Shown: positions 1-10,136, counted from the first letter of the stretch. The stretch is 64,000 nucleotides of DNA from PALSA-693 sp963702305 (GCA_963702305.1 CAVPBX010000003.1:124001-188000), one strand, 5' to 3'. Translations and numbers: made by a program. Notes: generated from the sequence alone by a model not told the origin.

Positions 1-1146
1 TACGGGTACACCGGGCCCGGGCTGAGGGCCAGCGAGACGGTGCCGACAACCACGCCGATCCCACCGGCAGCGACCAAGGCCAGGCTCATTGGTTGCTGGT
101 GGGTGCGGCCGAGAATGACCGCGGCAGCAAACCCGACTACCAGGAGGGCGACGCCGGCGGCCAGCTCGATCGGACTGCGGTGGAGGGCCAATACATAGTC
201 GCGGTTTCCGAACGGGACGATGGTCCAGGCGTCGGCGGCCGCGGTGAACGCTTGAGCTACGGGCGGCCCGGCATGGGTCGAAGTGAAGAAGTCCCACAGC
301 AGGCGGAGGTTGTTGGGCTGGTCCCGCCCCAGCTCCACCAGCGGAGCCACCCAGACGAGGACGAGCGCCACCACTGCGGTCAGTCGGGCGGTCCCCCAGC
401 CGCGGGGACCGGCAACGCCGCCGGGCTCGGCCGCGCCAGCGGGCCCGTGCCGCCTGCACCAGCAAGATCACCGCCATGGCGATGACGACTCCTGCGGTCG
501 CAATGTGCGTTTGGACCAGGTAGGACCCGATCACCAAGGACCACAGGCCGGCGCTTGGGGAGCCGGTGATCCCCGCCGCCCACAGGACCACGAAGAGGAC
601 CATCGGCGCCACGATGAGATAGGGGTTCCAGGGTTCGCGGAGGGTTCCCACTCGAACGCAGAGGCAGAACAGGTCGATCGCCACCGCGGCCGACAGGGCC
701 GCCAGCGGGCCTACCCGCCGCCACACGAACGCCACCGCGGCGATGAGGGCCGCGCCGCTGATGACAATGGCGCCGAGGTAGAGGCCTGGCCCGCTCGCCT
801 TGATGGCCCGCACGAATGGGGCCAGGAGATAGAAGAGCGCCGGCCCCGGATGATGGAATCCGTCCCGGCTGTACGGGCCGACCAGCTGATCGAACTGGAT
901 GGCCCGCCGAGCCTGTAGCTCGATCAGCGCCTGATCCCCGTACAGCACCAGGGGCGTGCGGTGGATGAGGATCCGGACCGCTTCTACATTTGGAAAGGCG
1001 GCCACTGCGGCGACGGCGAGCCACCCGAGCCATCGCGGCGGTGCCGTCGTCCGACTGGGTTCGGGTCCCGGATCGCCAACCCCGCTGCCGTCCGAGACGC
1101 GCCGGCGCGCCAGCCCGTGCGGCCGAGTGCCGCGGGGTCGGAAACC
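1..1146 (-). CDS. GT-C-like polytopic membrane protein, partial and frameshifted
   Basis: The minus strand reads as a hydrophobic multi-pass protein that runs off the left edge. From about 1030 down to 430 one frame gives conserved-looking segments such as GPYSRDGFHHPGPALFYLL, WNPYLIVAP and SYLVQTH, the pattern seen in uncharacterised actinobacterial membrane proteins related to GT-C (family 39-like) glycosyltransferases. From about 425 to 1 the good reading continues in another frame (ALVLVWVAPLVELGRDQP, then further membrane segments), so there is a one-base shift near 420-440. No ATG or GTG suits the start, which lies somewhere between 1000 and 1150, next to the desaturase-like gene end. 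Function is inferred only from overall resemblance. Confidence 0.6.
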
Positions 1147-1148
1147 GG

Positions 1149-2189
1149 TCAGTCCGCGGGCCGTGACAGGCCGGCGCGTGCCGCTCCGCCTCGAGGGACC
1201 GGCGTGGCCATGTCGGCTCGCAGCCGGAACGGCTGGACTATCTGGGCCACGACCGAATGTCCGACGCGGCATCTGGGCGCCGTCTGTTCGATCGGAACCG
1301 GTCGACCGCCGATCCCGGTACGTATCGGCGCGCCCCCGCTCGGTGCCACCGCGCAACCGGCCAGACGATCCCAACAGACGAGCACGAATCCGAAGTTCAC
1401 GGCCGCCCGACCGGCGACCGGAGTATTCGCGTGATGGAGGCGATGGTAGGCGGGGCTCACCAGGATCCGGCCCAGAGGCCCGAAGGTCCAGCGGAGGTTG
1501 GCGTGCGGGAGGGTCACGAGGCAGCCGTAGGCGATCAGTCCGGCGTTTGGCACGGCCCCGCTCGCCCCCAGGACGAGCGCGGGGAGCAGGGCGGGCAGAT
1601 AGGAGGCGTGCGCCAGAGGATGCGTCCGGAAGGTAGTGAAAACACTCATGTCCTCTTGTGAGTGGTGCAACGCGTGCAATCGCCAGAGGGCAGCTGAGCG
1701 ATGGTTCGCCACGTGCGCCACCCAGTTCATGGCATCGATGCCGGCGAGGATCGCACCCACCGCCACGACCCTCGGGAGGAAGGGAAGCCGGCTCAGTACC
1801 AGGAAGTGGGCGTGCCGCTCGACGGTGACGGCAAAACCCGTATTGAGTAGGGCGACGAAGGGGGCCACGATCGCGAACAGCGCCAGGTAACCCGCATCCA
1901 CCAGGTGGGCCCGGGCCAGCAGCGGGCGGCGCACGGCTGGCCATCGACGCTCGGCCAGGAACACCACGGCGACGACCGCGACGAGGCCCGGACCGACCGT
2001 TCGGCCCTGAGCCGTCATCAGGGCGTGCAAGAGGCCACCTGAACGGGAGAGGGCGTCCCAGCCGACCCATCCCAGCCAGATGGCCACCGAGGTGACGACA
2101 AGCACGGCCAACCACACGCTCGTCGGGTGACCGACTCGCCAAACCCGCCCTTCAGTATTTGGCGCAACCGCGGCGAGATCCAGGCTCAC
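1149..2189 (-). CDS. Sterol desaturase / fatty acid hydroxylase family membrane protein
   Basis: A di-iron membrane oxidase of the fatty acid hydroxylase superfamily. The histidine clusters are visible in order: HVANH, HALHHSQEDM followed by FTTFRTHPL, LPHANLRW, and YHRLHHAN; these are the expected metal ligands. Hydrophobic spans surround them (for example WLAVLVVTSVAIWLGWVGW near the N-terminus). Substrate is unknown; relatives act on sterols, carotenoids or lipids. The start is uncertain: GTG at 2189 gives about 346 residues, and GTGs at 2144 and 2135 are alternatives. Upstream frame extension overlaps the promoter region of a divergent lipoprotein gene and lacks coding character. It sits directly upstream of the GT-C-like gene. 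Confidence 0.75.
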   Translation of the reverse strand: MSLDLAAVAPNTEGRVWRVGHPTSVWLAVLVVTSVAIWLGWVGWDALSRSGGLLHALMTAQGRTVGPGLVAVVAVVFLAERRWPAVRRPLLARAHLVDAGYLALFAIVAPFVALLNTGFAVTVERHAHFLVLSRLPFLPRVVAVGAILAGIDAMNWVAHVANHRSAALWRLHALHHSQEDMSVFTTFRTHPLAHASYLPALLPALVLGASGAVPNAGLIAYGCLVTLPHANLRWTFGPLGRILVSPAYHRLHHANTPVAGRAAVNFGFVLVCWDRLAGCAVAPSGGAPIRTGIGGRPVPIEQTAPRCRVGHSVVAQIVQPFRLRADMATPVPRGGAARAGLSRPAD

Positions 2190-2454
2190 CCGAAAGCCAC
2201 CCGCCCTACGCTCTGATGACGGTGTACCACCCGCAGCTCGCTTTCGGTCACCCAAACACACCGCTGGTGTGCCTAACGTAATACGGGCGACAACGCCGAT
2301 GGGATTGGATCGTCGACAGGAGAACTTCGGTGGCGAACGGAGCCGGCTATGAGCGGTCGGTGATTTTCTTATCCTTTTGCAATCCATCCTTCGATCTCGC
2401 CCGTACATACCGCCGAGGCACCGCGTCGGCGCTGCCACCTTGAGGGAGACGGCG

Positions 2455-2637
2455 ATGGAAGACAAGCGAAGAAGAGTCACGACGGCCATGCTCGGCTTGG
2501 GTCTCAGCCTGGCCGTGGCGGCTGGCGTGTCGGCCTGCGGATCGTCGACGACGAAGACGACACCCGGCAATCCGGCGCCTGCCAACACCACACCCGCGAC
2601 GACAACTCCGCCGAGCGGCGGCGGCGTCTCGTATTAA
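2455..2637 (+). CDS. Small Thr/Pro-rich lipoprotein
   Basis: A 60-residue predicted lipoprotein. MEDKRRR gives a positively charged n-region, followed by a hydrophobic core (TAMLGLGLSLAVAAG) and a lipobox VSAC with Cys at about residue 28. The mature part is only about 30 residues of Thr, Pro, Ser and Gly (TTPATTTPPSGGG), ending in VSY. Such short disordered lipoproteins are common in Acidimicrobiia and have no assigned function. It is divergent from the desaturase-like gene and ends inside the possible start region of the DoxX gene, so the two may be co-transcribed. Confidence 0.65.
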   Translation: MEDKRRRVTTAMLGLGLSLAVAAGVSACGSSTTKTTPGNPAPANTTPATTTPPSGGGVSY

Positions 2638-3232
2638 GCCGACAGGTACGGCCACGGGGCGGCGCACGACCTTCGATCTGACTCGGGCCCGTGACCTCTA
2701 CGGCCAGGTTCATGGCACCCAGGACGCCCGGCACGCCCGAGACCTGGCGCTGCTCGGGGCTCGCATCGGTCTGGCGTGGATCTTCATCTACAACGGCGGC
2801 GGCAAGCTCTTCGGACTCTTTGGCGGTGGTGGGGTTCACCAGGCCTCACTCTTCTTCGGGCAGGTCGCCCATCTTCATCCCGCCGAGTTCTTCACGGTGG
2901 TCGCCGGCATCATCGAATTCTTCGGGGGTGTGGCCGTGGGCCTCGGCATCTTCGGCCGAATCGCAGCCATCGGTCTCGTCGGGGACATGATCGTGGCGAT
3001 GGCGACCGTCACCTGGGGCAACGGCATCGTCTCGAACGCCCCCGGTGGTGGCTACCAGCTCAACGTGGTGCTGATCACGCTGGCGCTCGTCGTGGCCTTC
3101 CTGGGGACCGGGAGATTCTCCCTCGATGCGGCGATCCGTCTGGTGTGGGAGCGACGTTCGGCACCCAAACACCGGGTGATGGGTACGGACGGATCCGCCG
3201 AAGCCCCAATGGGTCGATCGCCAGCCGAGTAA
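2633..3232 (+). CDS. DoxX family membrane protein
   Basis: A four-helix DoxX/SURF4-type membrane protein, a family linked to redox partners and oxidative stress. The conserved part starts about 2741 (ARIGLAWIFIYNGGGKLFG, the typical first helix), followed by FFTVVAGIIEFFGGVAVGLGIF, a helix around IVAMATVTW and a last helix VVLITLALVVAFLG. The frame is open further upstream through FDLTRARDLYG but has no ATG, GTG or TTG between the lipoprotein stop and the first helix. The coordinate given begins at an ATT overlapping the lipoprotein TAA; a CTG at 2678 or an upstream indel are alternatives. The stop abuts the convergent glycosidase-like gene. Confidence 0.75.
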   Translation: MKPTGTATGRRTTFDLTRARDLYGQVHGTQDARHARDLALLGARIGLAWIFIYNGGGKLFGLFGGGGVHQASLFFGQVAHLHPAEFFTVVAGIIEFFGGVAVGLGIFGRIAAIGLVGDMIVAMATVTWGNGIVSNAPGGGYQLNVVLITLALVVAFLGTGRFSLDAAIRLVWERRSAPKHRVMGTDGSAEAPMGRSPAE

Positions 3233-4233
3233 TCAGTTGGTTCGCGCGAAGGCGGCGACGAAGTCGCGCCAGTACGGGTGCAGGAAATGGTCTGATGCGA
3301 ATGACATGATCGGCAGCAGCTTCTGACCCACCACCTCAGCACCCGTCCCGGTGAAGGTGTCGAAGTTCTCCCACAGTGGATTGATGTCGAGTTCCATCGC
3401 CCGGCGAGCGCCCGCCGCCACCATGGCCGCGGCAAGGGTCTTGGGATCCAAGCCGGGACCGGCCACATAGATCAGGTGCCCGGCCCCGTCGACCCCGAGG
3501 GCCGATCGCCAGGTAAACACGTTGTCGTGAAAAGGCGGCCCCCATACCTGCTTGGGATGGGGACTACCCGCGGCCGCCGTCGGCACTCCGTCCTCGACCA
3601 GCATTGACAGGTTCTGGCGGACCGCAACCACCGACGGGACATAGGCGACGTCTCGATCCCACGCCCCGACGGTGGCGGAGCCGTCTCGATAGATGACGAA
3701 GGAAGCTGCCCCGTTGCGGAGCGGTACGGCGGTGACGCCGTCGAGGTACCAGCCGCCCATCGACTGGTTGAGTCGGAAACCGGAATTCATGGCGGCCACG
3801 AGGGCGCCCCACAAGGGCCTCGGTACGGACCCGTCGTTGGGCCAGCTGCCCGCGGGTTGGGTGGTCCCGGCGTACAGGGCGAAGCGGAGCCGGGAGGTGT
3901 CCATCCAGGCGATCCCCACCGGCAAGCCGGCGTGATGCAGGGTCGTGACGTAGACGGCGGCGTCGGCACCGACCTTTCGGCCGGCCGGGGCCCACACCCC
4001 GTCACGGGCAACAGACGTCCAACCCGCCGTGGCAATCGGAACCGGCGCCGTCGGAGCGTCGGCCACTGTGGTCGAAGTTGCTCGGGGCAGTCCGGTCGCG
4101 GAGCGCGGACCGTGCCGGGCGACGCCGCCCCCCGGGCTGGCTGCGAGGAAGTGGGCGAACAGGCGACGAGAGCGGCCGAGACCAGGAGCGCCGCGGTCCA
4201 CCGCGAGCCTCGAAGCCTCGGCACCGAGGGCAT
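3233..4233 (-). CDS. Phosphodiester glycosidase family lipoprotein, frameshifted
   Basis: The catalytic-domain frame (about 4125 to 3233) matches the phosphodiester glycosidase (NAGPA/DUF2233-like) family: MNSGFRL, GGWYLDG, a YVAGPG strand and the C-terminal ARRAMELDINPLWENFDTF. The family hydrolyses phosphodiester-linked sugars, typically outside the cytoplasm. The best N-terminus is in another frame: MPSVPRLRGSRWTAALL leading to a lipobox LVAC and a Pro/Ser linker. The two frames meet at a run of six C/G at 4128-4133, so a one-base indel is likely and the intact product would be a lipoprotein of about 333 residues. It is convergent with and directly abuts the DoxX gene. Confidence 0.65.
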
Positions 4234-4412
4234 GCCAACAAAACTAATGGCGGCTCGCCGGTATGACTTGTCGACCCGACACGAACGGCCAACTTCCGTG
4301 TGTCGACGGTACGGTCGTTTGACGCTAGACGGCGGTGCCCGTCAACCGGTATCCCTGATGGTCAGCGCAGCTTGAATGCGCCGGCCGGCGACCGCCGGTG
4401 GGAGAGAGGAGC

Positions 4413-5042
4413 ATGGTGAGCAGCACCGAAACGTCTGGCCTGTTTACCGCACTGCCCGACGATCAGACGCTCGGCGCAGCCGTGGTGGCGCTCGAAGAGC
4501 ACGGGTTCAGTGTGGAAATCGTCGATAGCCTTGACGGGGCGCGCCAGGCGGTTCTGGCCCGGATCCCGAGCGGCTCGTCGGTCATGACCAACACCTCGGT
4601 CACGTTGGAGCAAGCCGGGATCGCCGACGCCATCAACAACAGCGGGGGATACGACTCAGCGCGACAGAAGATGCTGGCGCTCGACTTCGCCACCCAGGCC
4701 AAAGAGATGAAGCTGATCGGCAACCAGCCCAACTACGCGCTCGGCAGCGTCCATGCCGTCACCCAAGACGGAATCTTGGTCATCGCCTCGGCGTCGGGAA
4801 GTCAGCTGGCCTCCTATGCGTGGGGGGCTGCCAACGTCATCTTCGTAGTGGGCGCCCAGAAGCTCGTTCCCAACCTGGATGCGGCCCGGCGACGGATCTA
4901 TCAGCACAGCTTGATACTCGAGGACGCCCGCGCCATTGCCGCGTACGGCCAGAACAGCTCGGTCGGGAAGATCCTCGAGATCCACCAGGAGCTGCCCGGG
5001 CGCATCCACATCGTCGTGGTCCGCCGCGTCGTCGGCTTCTGA
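4413..5042 (+). CDS. LUD (LutC/YkgG-like) domain protein
   Basis: About 209 residues of LUD-domain fold, related to LutC/YkgG of lactate-utilisation complexes. Recognisable parts are SGSSVMTNTSVTLEQAGI near the N-terminal third, GSVHAVTQDGILVIASASG, and WGAANVIFVVGAQKLV followed by DLDAARRRIY-like sequence. This is the stand-alone form often annotated as LUD family or DUF162, whose role is unproven. ATG 4413 is preceded by the purine tract GGGAGAGAGGAG; GTG 4416 would have a better spacer. It lies ten bases upstream of a luciferase-like monooxygenase gene and probably shares its transcript. Confidence 0.75.
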   Translation: MVSSTETSGLFTALPDDQTLGAAVVALEEHGFSVEIVDSLDGARQAVLARIPSGSSVMTNTSVTLEQAGIADAINNSGGYDSARQKMLALDFATQAKEMKLIGNQPNYALGSVHAVTQDGILVIASASGSQLASYAWGAANVIFVVGAQKLVPNLDAARRRIYQHSLILEDARAIAAYGQNSSVGKILEIHQELPGRIHIVVVRRVVGF

Positions 5043-5052
5043 CCCTTTCCTG

Positions 5053-6165
5053 ATGAACGACAGCAACTCTCACGCCGGCGACACCTCGGCGCAGTTCCCG
5101 CTCGTGCTGGGCCTGGACACCTTCGGCGACGTCACCCACGACGATGAGGACCGCCCGCTCTCCCACGCCCAGACCATCCGCAACCTCGTCGAGCAAGGTG
5201 TGCTCGCCGACCAGGTAGGCGTCGACTTTTTCGGCATCGGCGAGCACCATACGGATGATTTCCCGCTCTCGGCCGGCGACGTCGTACTCGGGGCGATCGC
5301 GGCGCGCACCAGCCGCATCCGCCTCGGATCAGCCGTCACCGTGCTCAGCTCGGACGATCCGGTGCGGGTGTACCAGCGGTACTCGACCCTCGACGCCGTC
5401 TCGAGTGGGCGGGCGGAAGTCATCCTGGGGCGCGGTTCCAGCGTCGACTCGTTCCCGCTGTTCGGCTACGACCTCGCCGACTACGACGCCCTTTTCGAAG
5501 AGAAGACCAACCTGTTCGCCGAACTGCTCAAGGGCAGCCCGGTCACCTGGCAAGGCCAGACCCGCCCTTCGCTGGTCAACCAGAATGTCGTGCCGCACCC
5601 CGAATCGGGACCCTTTCCGGTGTGGATCGGCGTCGGCGGCAGCCCCCAGTCGGTCATTCGAGCCGCCCGCTACGGGTTCCGGCTGATGCTGGCCATCATC
5701 GGCGGGCCCCCGGCCCGCTTCGCGGCGTTTCCGCGGCTCTACTACGAAGCGTTGCCACGCTTCGGTCATGCCCCGTTGCCGGTCGGTGTGCACTCGCCTG
5801 GCCACATCGCCCTGACCGACGAGGAGGCCCAGGACCAGTTCTGGCCCCGCTACTTGGAGGTCATCCGCCGGGTCAGCACGTCCCGGGGCTTCGCGGTGCC
5901 CACCAAGGCGACGTTCATGTCCGAGATCGGACCGGGCGGCGCCCTGTATGTGGGATCGCCCGAGACCGTCGCTCACAAGATCGCCGCCAACCTCACCACC
6001 CTGGGCGCCAACCGCTTCGACCTGAAATACGGCATGGGAGGCCTCTCGCACCAAGCCTTGATGACCAACATCGAGCTCTACGGCACGCAGGTCATTCCAC
6101 GAGTTCGCGAACTGCTGCAGAACCCGGAACGAGCGAACGCGGAAGTCCGTGCCGCTTCGCCCTAA
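5053..6165 (+). CDS. LLM class flavin-dependent oxidoreductase
   Basis: A 370-residue member of the bacterial luciferase-like monooxygenase superfamily (TIM-barrel, FMN or F420 dependent). Family signatures include FFGIGEHHTDDF, ARTSRIRLGSAVTVLSSDDPVRVYQ (shown in part), SSGRAEVILGRGSS, and VWIGVGGSPQSV, with a C-terminal GSPETVAHKI that matches the family's final helix. Substrate is unknown. The start ATG 5053 follows the LUD gene stop at 5042 without a strong ribosome-binding site, which suggests translational coupling. Length is normal for the family. Confidence 0.85.
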   Translation: MNDSNSHAGDTSAQFPLVLGLDTFGDVTHDDEDRPLSHAQTIRNLVEQGVLADQVGVDFFGIGEHHTDDFPLSAGDVVLGAIAARTSRIRLGSAVTVLSSDDPVRVYQRYSTLDAVSSGRAEVILGRGSSVDSFPLFGYDLADYDALFEEKTNLFAELLKGSPVTWQGQTRPSLVNQNVVPHPESGPFPVWIGVGGSPQSVIRAARYGFRLMLAIIGGPPARFAAFPRLYYEALPRFGHAPLPVGVHSPGHIALTDEEAQDQFWPRYLEVIRRVSTSRGFAVPTKATFMSEIGPGGALYVGSPETVAHKIAANLTTLGANRFDLKYGMGGLSHQALMTNIELYGTQVIPRVRELLQNPERANAEVRAASP

Positions 6166-6246
6166 CCCCCAACGCGGCGTCCGGGCCGGGTCATACGACG
6201 TCGAAAGACGGAGCAATTACCGGGGCGTTGGGAGTAGCGTCGAACG

Positions 6247-7347
6247 GTGAGGGTGGGCTTGGTCTCCCCGTACAGTCTGACGGTCCATGGTGGAGTACAG
6301 GGCCAGGTGCTGGGCCTGGGCCGGGCGCTGCGGCGCTTGGGCGTCGATGCCCGGGTGCTTGGCCCGTGCGACGGCCCACCCCCAGACGCGGCAGTCACCC
6401 CACTTGGGAGCTCGGTTGGTACGGCCGCGAATGGGTCGATGGCCCCCATCGCTCCCGACCTGCCCGCGGCGTTGCGGACGATTCGGGCCTTACGCGACGA
6501 GGCCTTCGATGTCGTCCACCTGCACGAACCGTTGGCGCCCGGGCCGACGCTGACCGCCTTGGTGTTCAGCGTCGCCCCGCTCGTGGGCACGTTTCATCGG
6601 GCCGGCGTAGCCGGTTGGTATCGGGCGATCCGTCCCCTGTGCGCGTGGGGCCTCGGGCATCTGGCCGTGCGTGCCGCGGTGTCGGCGGAAGCCCAAGCTT
6701 CGATCGCGAGCGTGTTCGGCGGCACCTACGAGCTGCTGTGGAACGGTATCGACATCGACCGCTATCAGCGGCTCGGACGCCCGCGGACGCCCGAGCCGAC
6801 GATCTTCTTCGTCGGACGGCACGAGCCCCGAAAGGGGCTGGCCGTGCTCATCGAAGCCATGAGCGATCTTCCTGCGGACGTACACCTGTGGGTCGCCGGA
6901 CAGGGCCCCGAAACCGCCCGCCTGCGCCAGGCCACCATCGATGACGACCGGGTCGAGTGGCTCGGCCCGATACCAGAACTCGACAAGATCCGCCGCTTGC
7001 GAGAGGCGCACGTCCTATGCGCCCCCTCACTTGGCGGGGAAAGCTTCGGCATGGTGCTGCTCGAGGGCTTGGCGTCGGGGACCCCGGTGGTCGCCACCGA
7101 CCTGGTCGGATATAGCAGTGTGGCCCGAGCCGACCACGAGGCCCTCTTGGTGCCCCCGGGAGACCCCCACGCCCTCGCCGGCGCGCTGAGCACTGCGCTC
7201 GAGCACGGACCAAAAGTCGCCGGTATGGTCACCAACGGCCAGGTCCGAGCGGCCACCTTCTCCCTTGACCGCCTGGCCGAACGGTACTGCGAACTCTACG
7301 AAAATGCCCTCGGACCAACCCGTCAGTCCCTCTCACCGACACCGTGA
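6247..7347 (+). CDS. PimA-like GT4 phosphatidylinositol mannosyltransferase
   Basis: A GT4 (GT-B fold) glycosyltransferase of 366 residues that resembles PimA, the enzyme that puts the first mannose on phosphatidylinositol at the inner membrane face. Markers are the N-terminal GGVQGQVLGL glycine loop, HLHEPLAPGPTLTAL, WNGIDIDRY, GRHEPRKGLAVLIEA and the donor-site stretch CAPSLGGESFGMVLLEGLA with the EX7E glutamates. The order and wording of these blocks follow mycobacterial PimA closely, although other GT4 mannosyltransferases cannot be excluded. GTG 6247 starts exactly at the conserved first strand (MRVGLVSPYS). Presence of ino1 at the right end of the window fits phosphoinositide metabolism. 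Confidence 0.75.
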   Translation: MRVGLVSPYSLTVHGGVQGQVLGLGRALRRLGVDARVLGPCDGPPPDAAVTPLGSSVGTAANGSMAPIAPDLPAALRTIRALRDEAFDVVHLHEPLAPGPTLTALVFSVAPLVGTFHRAGVAGWYRAIRPLCAWGLGHLAVRAAVSAEAQASIASVFGGTYELLWNGIDIDRYQRLGRPRTPEPTIFFVGRHEPRKGLAVLIEAMSDLPADVHLWVAGQGPETARLRQATIDDDRVEWLGPIPELDKIRRLREAHVLCAPSLGGESFGMVLLEGLASGTPVVATDLVGYSSVARADHEALLVPPGDPHALAGALSTALEHGPKVAGMVTNGQVRAATFSLDRLAERYCELYENALGPTRQSLSPTP

Positions 7348-7410
7348 TCTTCCACGTTCAGTTTCAACCAGATCGCCAAATTCAACACCGACGTGGTCAA
7401 GGACGAGCCG

Positions 7411-8220
7411 CTACGTCTTGGCCCAACGAGCGGAGGCGAACCCGAAGAGTCCGAACACGATCAGGCCCAGAGCGACCACGCCTAGTAGCCACGGCCCATA
7501 GGGCCGGTCCGCCAAAGATCGCAAGGCGCCGTCCAAGCCCGTTGACTTGCCCGGGTCGAAGGTGACTGCGGCGTCGACTACGAGGACCCCAGCCAAAGCG
7601 AAGGCGATGCCGCGCGCCACGTTCCCGACGACGCCCAGCCCGACCACCACCGTGCGGGCGACGCCCCTCAACTCGTACATGCGCAACTGCTTCTCGAACT
7701 TCTTCGTCACACCCTCGACAATGAGGCCCAGTCCCACGAGGACAACGATCACCCCGACGAGTCCTACCAGCCAGCGGCCATACTCATGGCGCATGAAGCG
7801 TGCCGTCAGCGCGGCCTGCTGTTGCGACTGGCCTTGCTTGGACTTCCCGGCTATGAAGCTGAACGTCGAGACAGAGAAGGCGGCGTAGACGATCCCGCGG
7901 ACGAAGTCCCGTACCCGCGACCCGGCCTTCTTGCCGTCGGCGGGGCTGCCAAAAGCCGCATTACTCAGACGCCACACCGCGTAGGCGGCAAAGCCGAGAC
8001 CGAGTGCCCATAGCAGCACGAGACCGAACGAGTGATGCGCGACCTCGGCCAAGGCGCCACGCTGATTGGCTTCAGGCTGGGAATGTCCCCGGGCGATCTC
8101 GACCGCGATCCAACCGACGATGACGTAAACGAAGGCCCGGGCCATGAGCCCGAATCGGGCCAGGACGTCCATGGTGGGACTGTCCGACCCTCGTCGTGCT
8201 GCTGTTGCGATGTCGGTCAT
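7411..8220 (-). CDS. DUF1206 family membrane protein
   Basis: A 269-residue polytopic membrane protein of the DUF1206 family, which consists of three repeated pairs of transmembrane helices. The repeat is seen as FGLMARAFVYVIVGWIAVEI, FVRGIVYAAFSVSTF and LGVVGNVARGIAFALAGVLVV, each with the R-G/A-x-Y/F-x-x-x-G pattern, and each followed by a second helix ending near G-x-A-x-Y. No enzymatic function is known for the family. It is convergent with the mannosyltransferase gene. The ATG at 8220 begins MTDIATAARRGS, a normal cytosolic leader. Confidence 0.8.
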   Translation of the reverse strand: MTDIATAARRGSDSPTMDVLARFGLMARAFVYVIVGWIAVEIARGHSQPEANQRGALAEVAHHSFGLVLLWALGLGFAAYAVWRLSNAAFGSPADGKKAGSRVRDFVRGIVYAAFSVSTFSFIAGKSKQGQSQQQAALTARFMRHEYGRWLVGLVGVIVVLVGLGLIVEGVTKKFEKQLRMYELRGVARTVVVGLGVVGNVARGIAFALAGVLVVDAAVTFDPGKSTGLDGALRSLADRPYGPWLLGVVALGLIVFGLFGFASARWAKT

Positions 8221-8359
8221 GCGCCCACCGCTTTCTCGAAGTGCGCACAGCGCGCCACAGGGTGAACTACCCGGATCCTCTACGCCCGGAACAATGTGTC
8301 GCAGATCCGACGCTTGCCAAGTCTGACGGGCCGTAACTGGGTATCAATCGAGCGAACTG

Positions 8360-9437
8360 ATGTCATTGTCGATACCCATCGATCGGTGGCAGCTCCGGTT
8401 GCACCCCGTCCCTCACCGGCTCAGCCGGCGGCGTCTCGCGCTTCTGCTCCTTCTCGGCGCCACGCTCACAGCGGGTGCGTTGGTGGGCGTCGCATCGGCT
8501 GCCGGGTGGTCATCGATTTTGCACGGGCTATTTCATCCGAGGTGGGCGTGGATCGCCGTGGCACCCGCTGGCATCGCGGTGAGCCAGGCCGGTTACACCC
8601 TGGCCTACCGTGAGGTCGCGAGGACCGAGGCGGGGCCCGAGCTCGCTGGACGTGAGGCCGCCGCCATGGTCACCAGCGGCTTCGGACCATTCAGTCTGCG
8701 GGGCGGCTTCGCCCTCGATGCAGCTCGACTGAGTGACGTTGGCGTATCGCCTCCCAATGCGGCCCGGCAGCGTCCTGGTGCTGGGGATGGTCGAATACGT
8801 CGTCCTGGCGCCGGCAACCTTCGGCGCCGCTTGTTACCTACTCGCAACGGGCTGGCCCGCCCAAGCGGGGCTCCTGCCCTCCTGGGTCATTGGAGTTCCG
8901 GCCGGCACTGGGATCGCCATCACGCTGATGGTCATCTACCGACTGACGAACCGCCGACGGCCGGCTTGGTCGCCCCTCCGGAATGGCCTCGACGCCATCG
9001 AGAGCACACTCTCCATGTTGCGGTCCTGGCCCGGCGGGCCCTTGACCGTTGTAGGCATGGCGATCTACTGGGCCGGCGACATCGCCGCCCTGGCGGCCTG
9101 CGTAGCCATCTTCAACCACGGCCACCATGGCTCGATTCTGGCGGTCGTGGTTGGATTCGCGACCGGTTACACGTTGACCCGGCGGAGCCTGCCGCTGGCC
9201 GGTGCGGGAATCGTCGAGACTCTCCTTCCATTCGCTCTCAGCTGGGTCGGGGTGCCCCTCGCGAAGGCCCTCTTGGCCGTTGTCGCCTACCGAGTATTCA
9301 ACCTTTGGGTCGCAGCGGTACCTGGGTTCATAGGGCTGACCAGTATGCGCCGCCAGCGAAACCGAGACCGAACGCAGCCAGCGCGGGGCGAGGTAGAGGA
9401 AGTCCCGGTGGCCACTGGAGAGGAAGCGACGACGTGA
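8360..9437 (+). CDS. Lysylphosphatidylglycerol-synthase-like / UPF0104 membrane protein, frameshifted
   Basis: A multi-pass protein of the LPG synthase transmembrane (flippase-like, UPF0104) family. The first frame gives RRRLALLLLLGATLTAGALVG and GIAVSQAGYTLAYREV and reads through GGFALDAARLSDVGVSPPNA. The continuation LVLGMVEYVVLAPATFGAA is in a different frame and carries on through AGAGIVETLLPFALSWVGVP, the family's conserved penultimate helix region, to the stop at 9437. The shift is near 8760-8775. These proteins often sit beside lipid glycosyltransferase genes, as here, but the substrate is unknown. Confidence 0.7.
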
Positions 9438-9526
9438 GCGATCCCGACATCGCCATACTGCCCCAGTGGCTACCACGAGGTGAGCCGACGTGGGCCCCTG
9501 ACTGCCCTCGCCGAGCCGATCCGGGG

Positions 9527-9994
9527 TCAGTACTCGTTCTTGAATGCGAAGTAGGAACCCCGAATGGTTCCGGCCAGCTTCGACTTCTGCCTCGCGAACT
9601 TGAACCGCGAGGCGAGCTCAGCGGGGACTTCCATCCCTTCGGAGAGCTTGAACCCGACCGCCCGCTTGTCGGGGCCGTCGACGGTGTACATCACGTTGAT
9701 CGACAGACCGCTCTCATAGAAGATGTAGGCCATTCGAATGTTCTCGACCTGGAAGGCCGTCGCCTCAAGGGGAGGCGACGAGATGACGATGCCGCGTTCT
9801 TCCTCGAGGATCCGGTGCACCCAGTCGACGGTCGTCTTGGCCTTCCGCGCCGGCTCCACCGTGAAGACGTGGTCGTACTTGTTCTTGAAGTAGCGGGCCT
9901 CGTTCGCCCTCAGACCAGCGAGCGCGGCCGCGACCGGCGACGACTCCAATCCGACGGTCGAGACGGTGTTGAAATCTACGGCGTAGGGCGTCAT
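9527..9994 (-). CDS. Hypothetical protein, 155 residues
   Basis: Not recognised. The sequence is soluble, mixed alpha/beta in character, begins MTPYAVDFNTVSTVGLESS and contains YFKNKYDHVFTVEPARKAK, a long acidic helix (VHRILEEERG) and a beta-rich half with AYIFYESGLSINVMYTVDG. The ending GSYFAFKNEY is unusually aromatic. Support for a real gene is the purine-rich ribosome-binding site (GGGAAAGGAC) six to eight bases before the ATG at 9994 and even codon use across the whole length. It is convergent with the LPG-synthase-like gene. Function cannot be assigned. Confidence 0.6.
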   Translation of the reverse strand: MTPYAVDFNTVSTVGLESSPVAAALAGLRANEARYFKNKYDHVFTVEPARKAKTTVDWVHRILEEERGIVISSPPLEATAFQVENIRMAYIFYESGLSINVMYTVDGPDKRAVGFKLSEGMEVPAELASRFKFARQKSKLAGTIRGSYFAFKNEY

Positions 9995-10136
9995 GACAGG
10001 TCCTTTCCCATTTTGTCTTATCGTGCAGCTGCAGCTAAGTGGCTGAGGTCGATCCTCATCGACCAGCTTCTCGCGTAGTTACCAGCCATAGACACCTCAG
10101 TTGGCCTGGTAGGACCGGGCACCCCGCCTGTCTAGG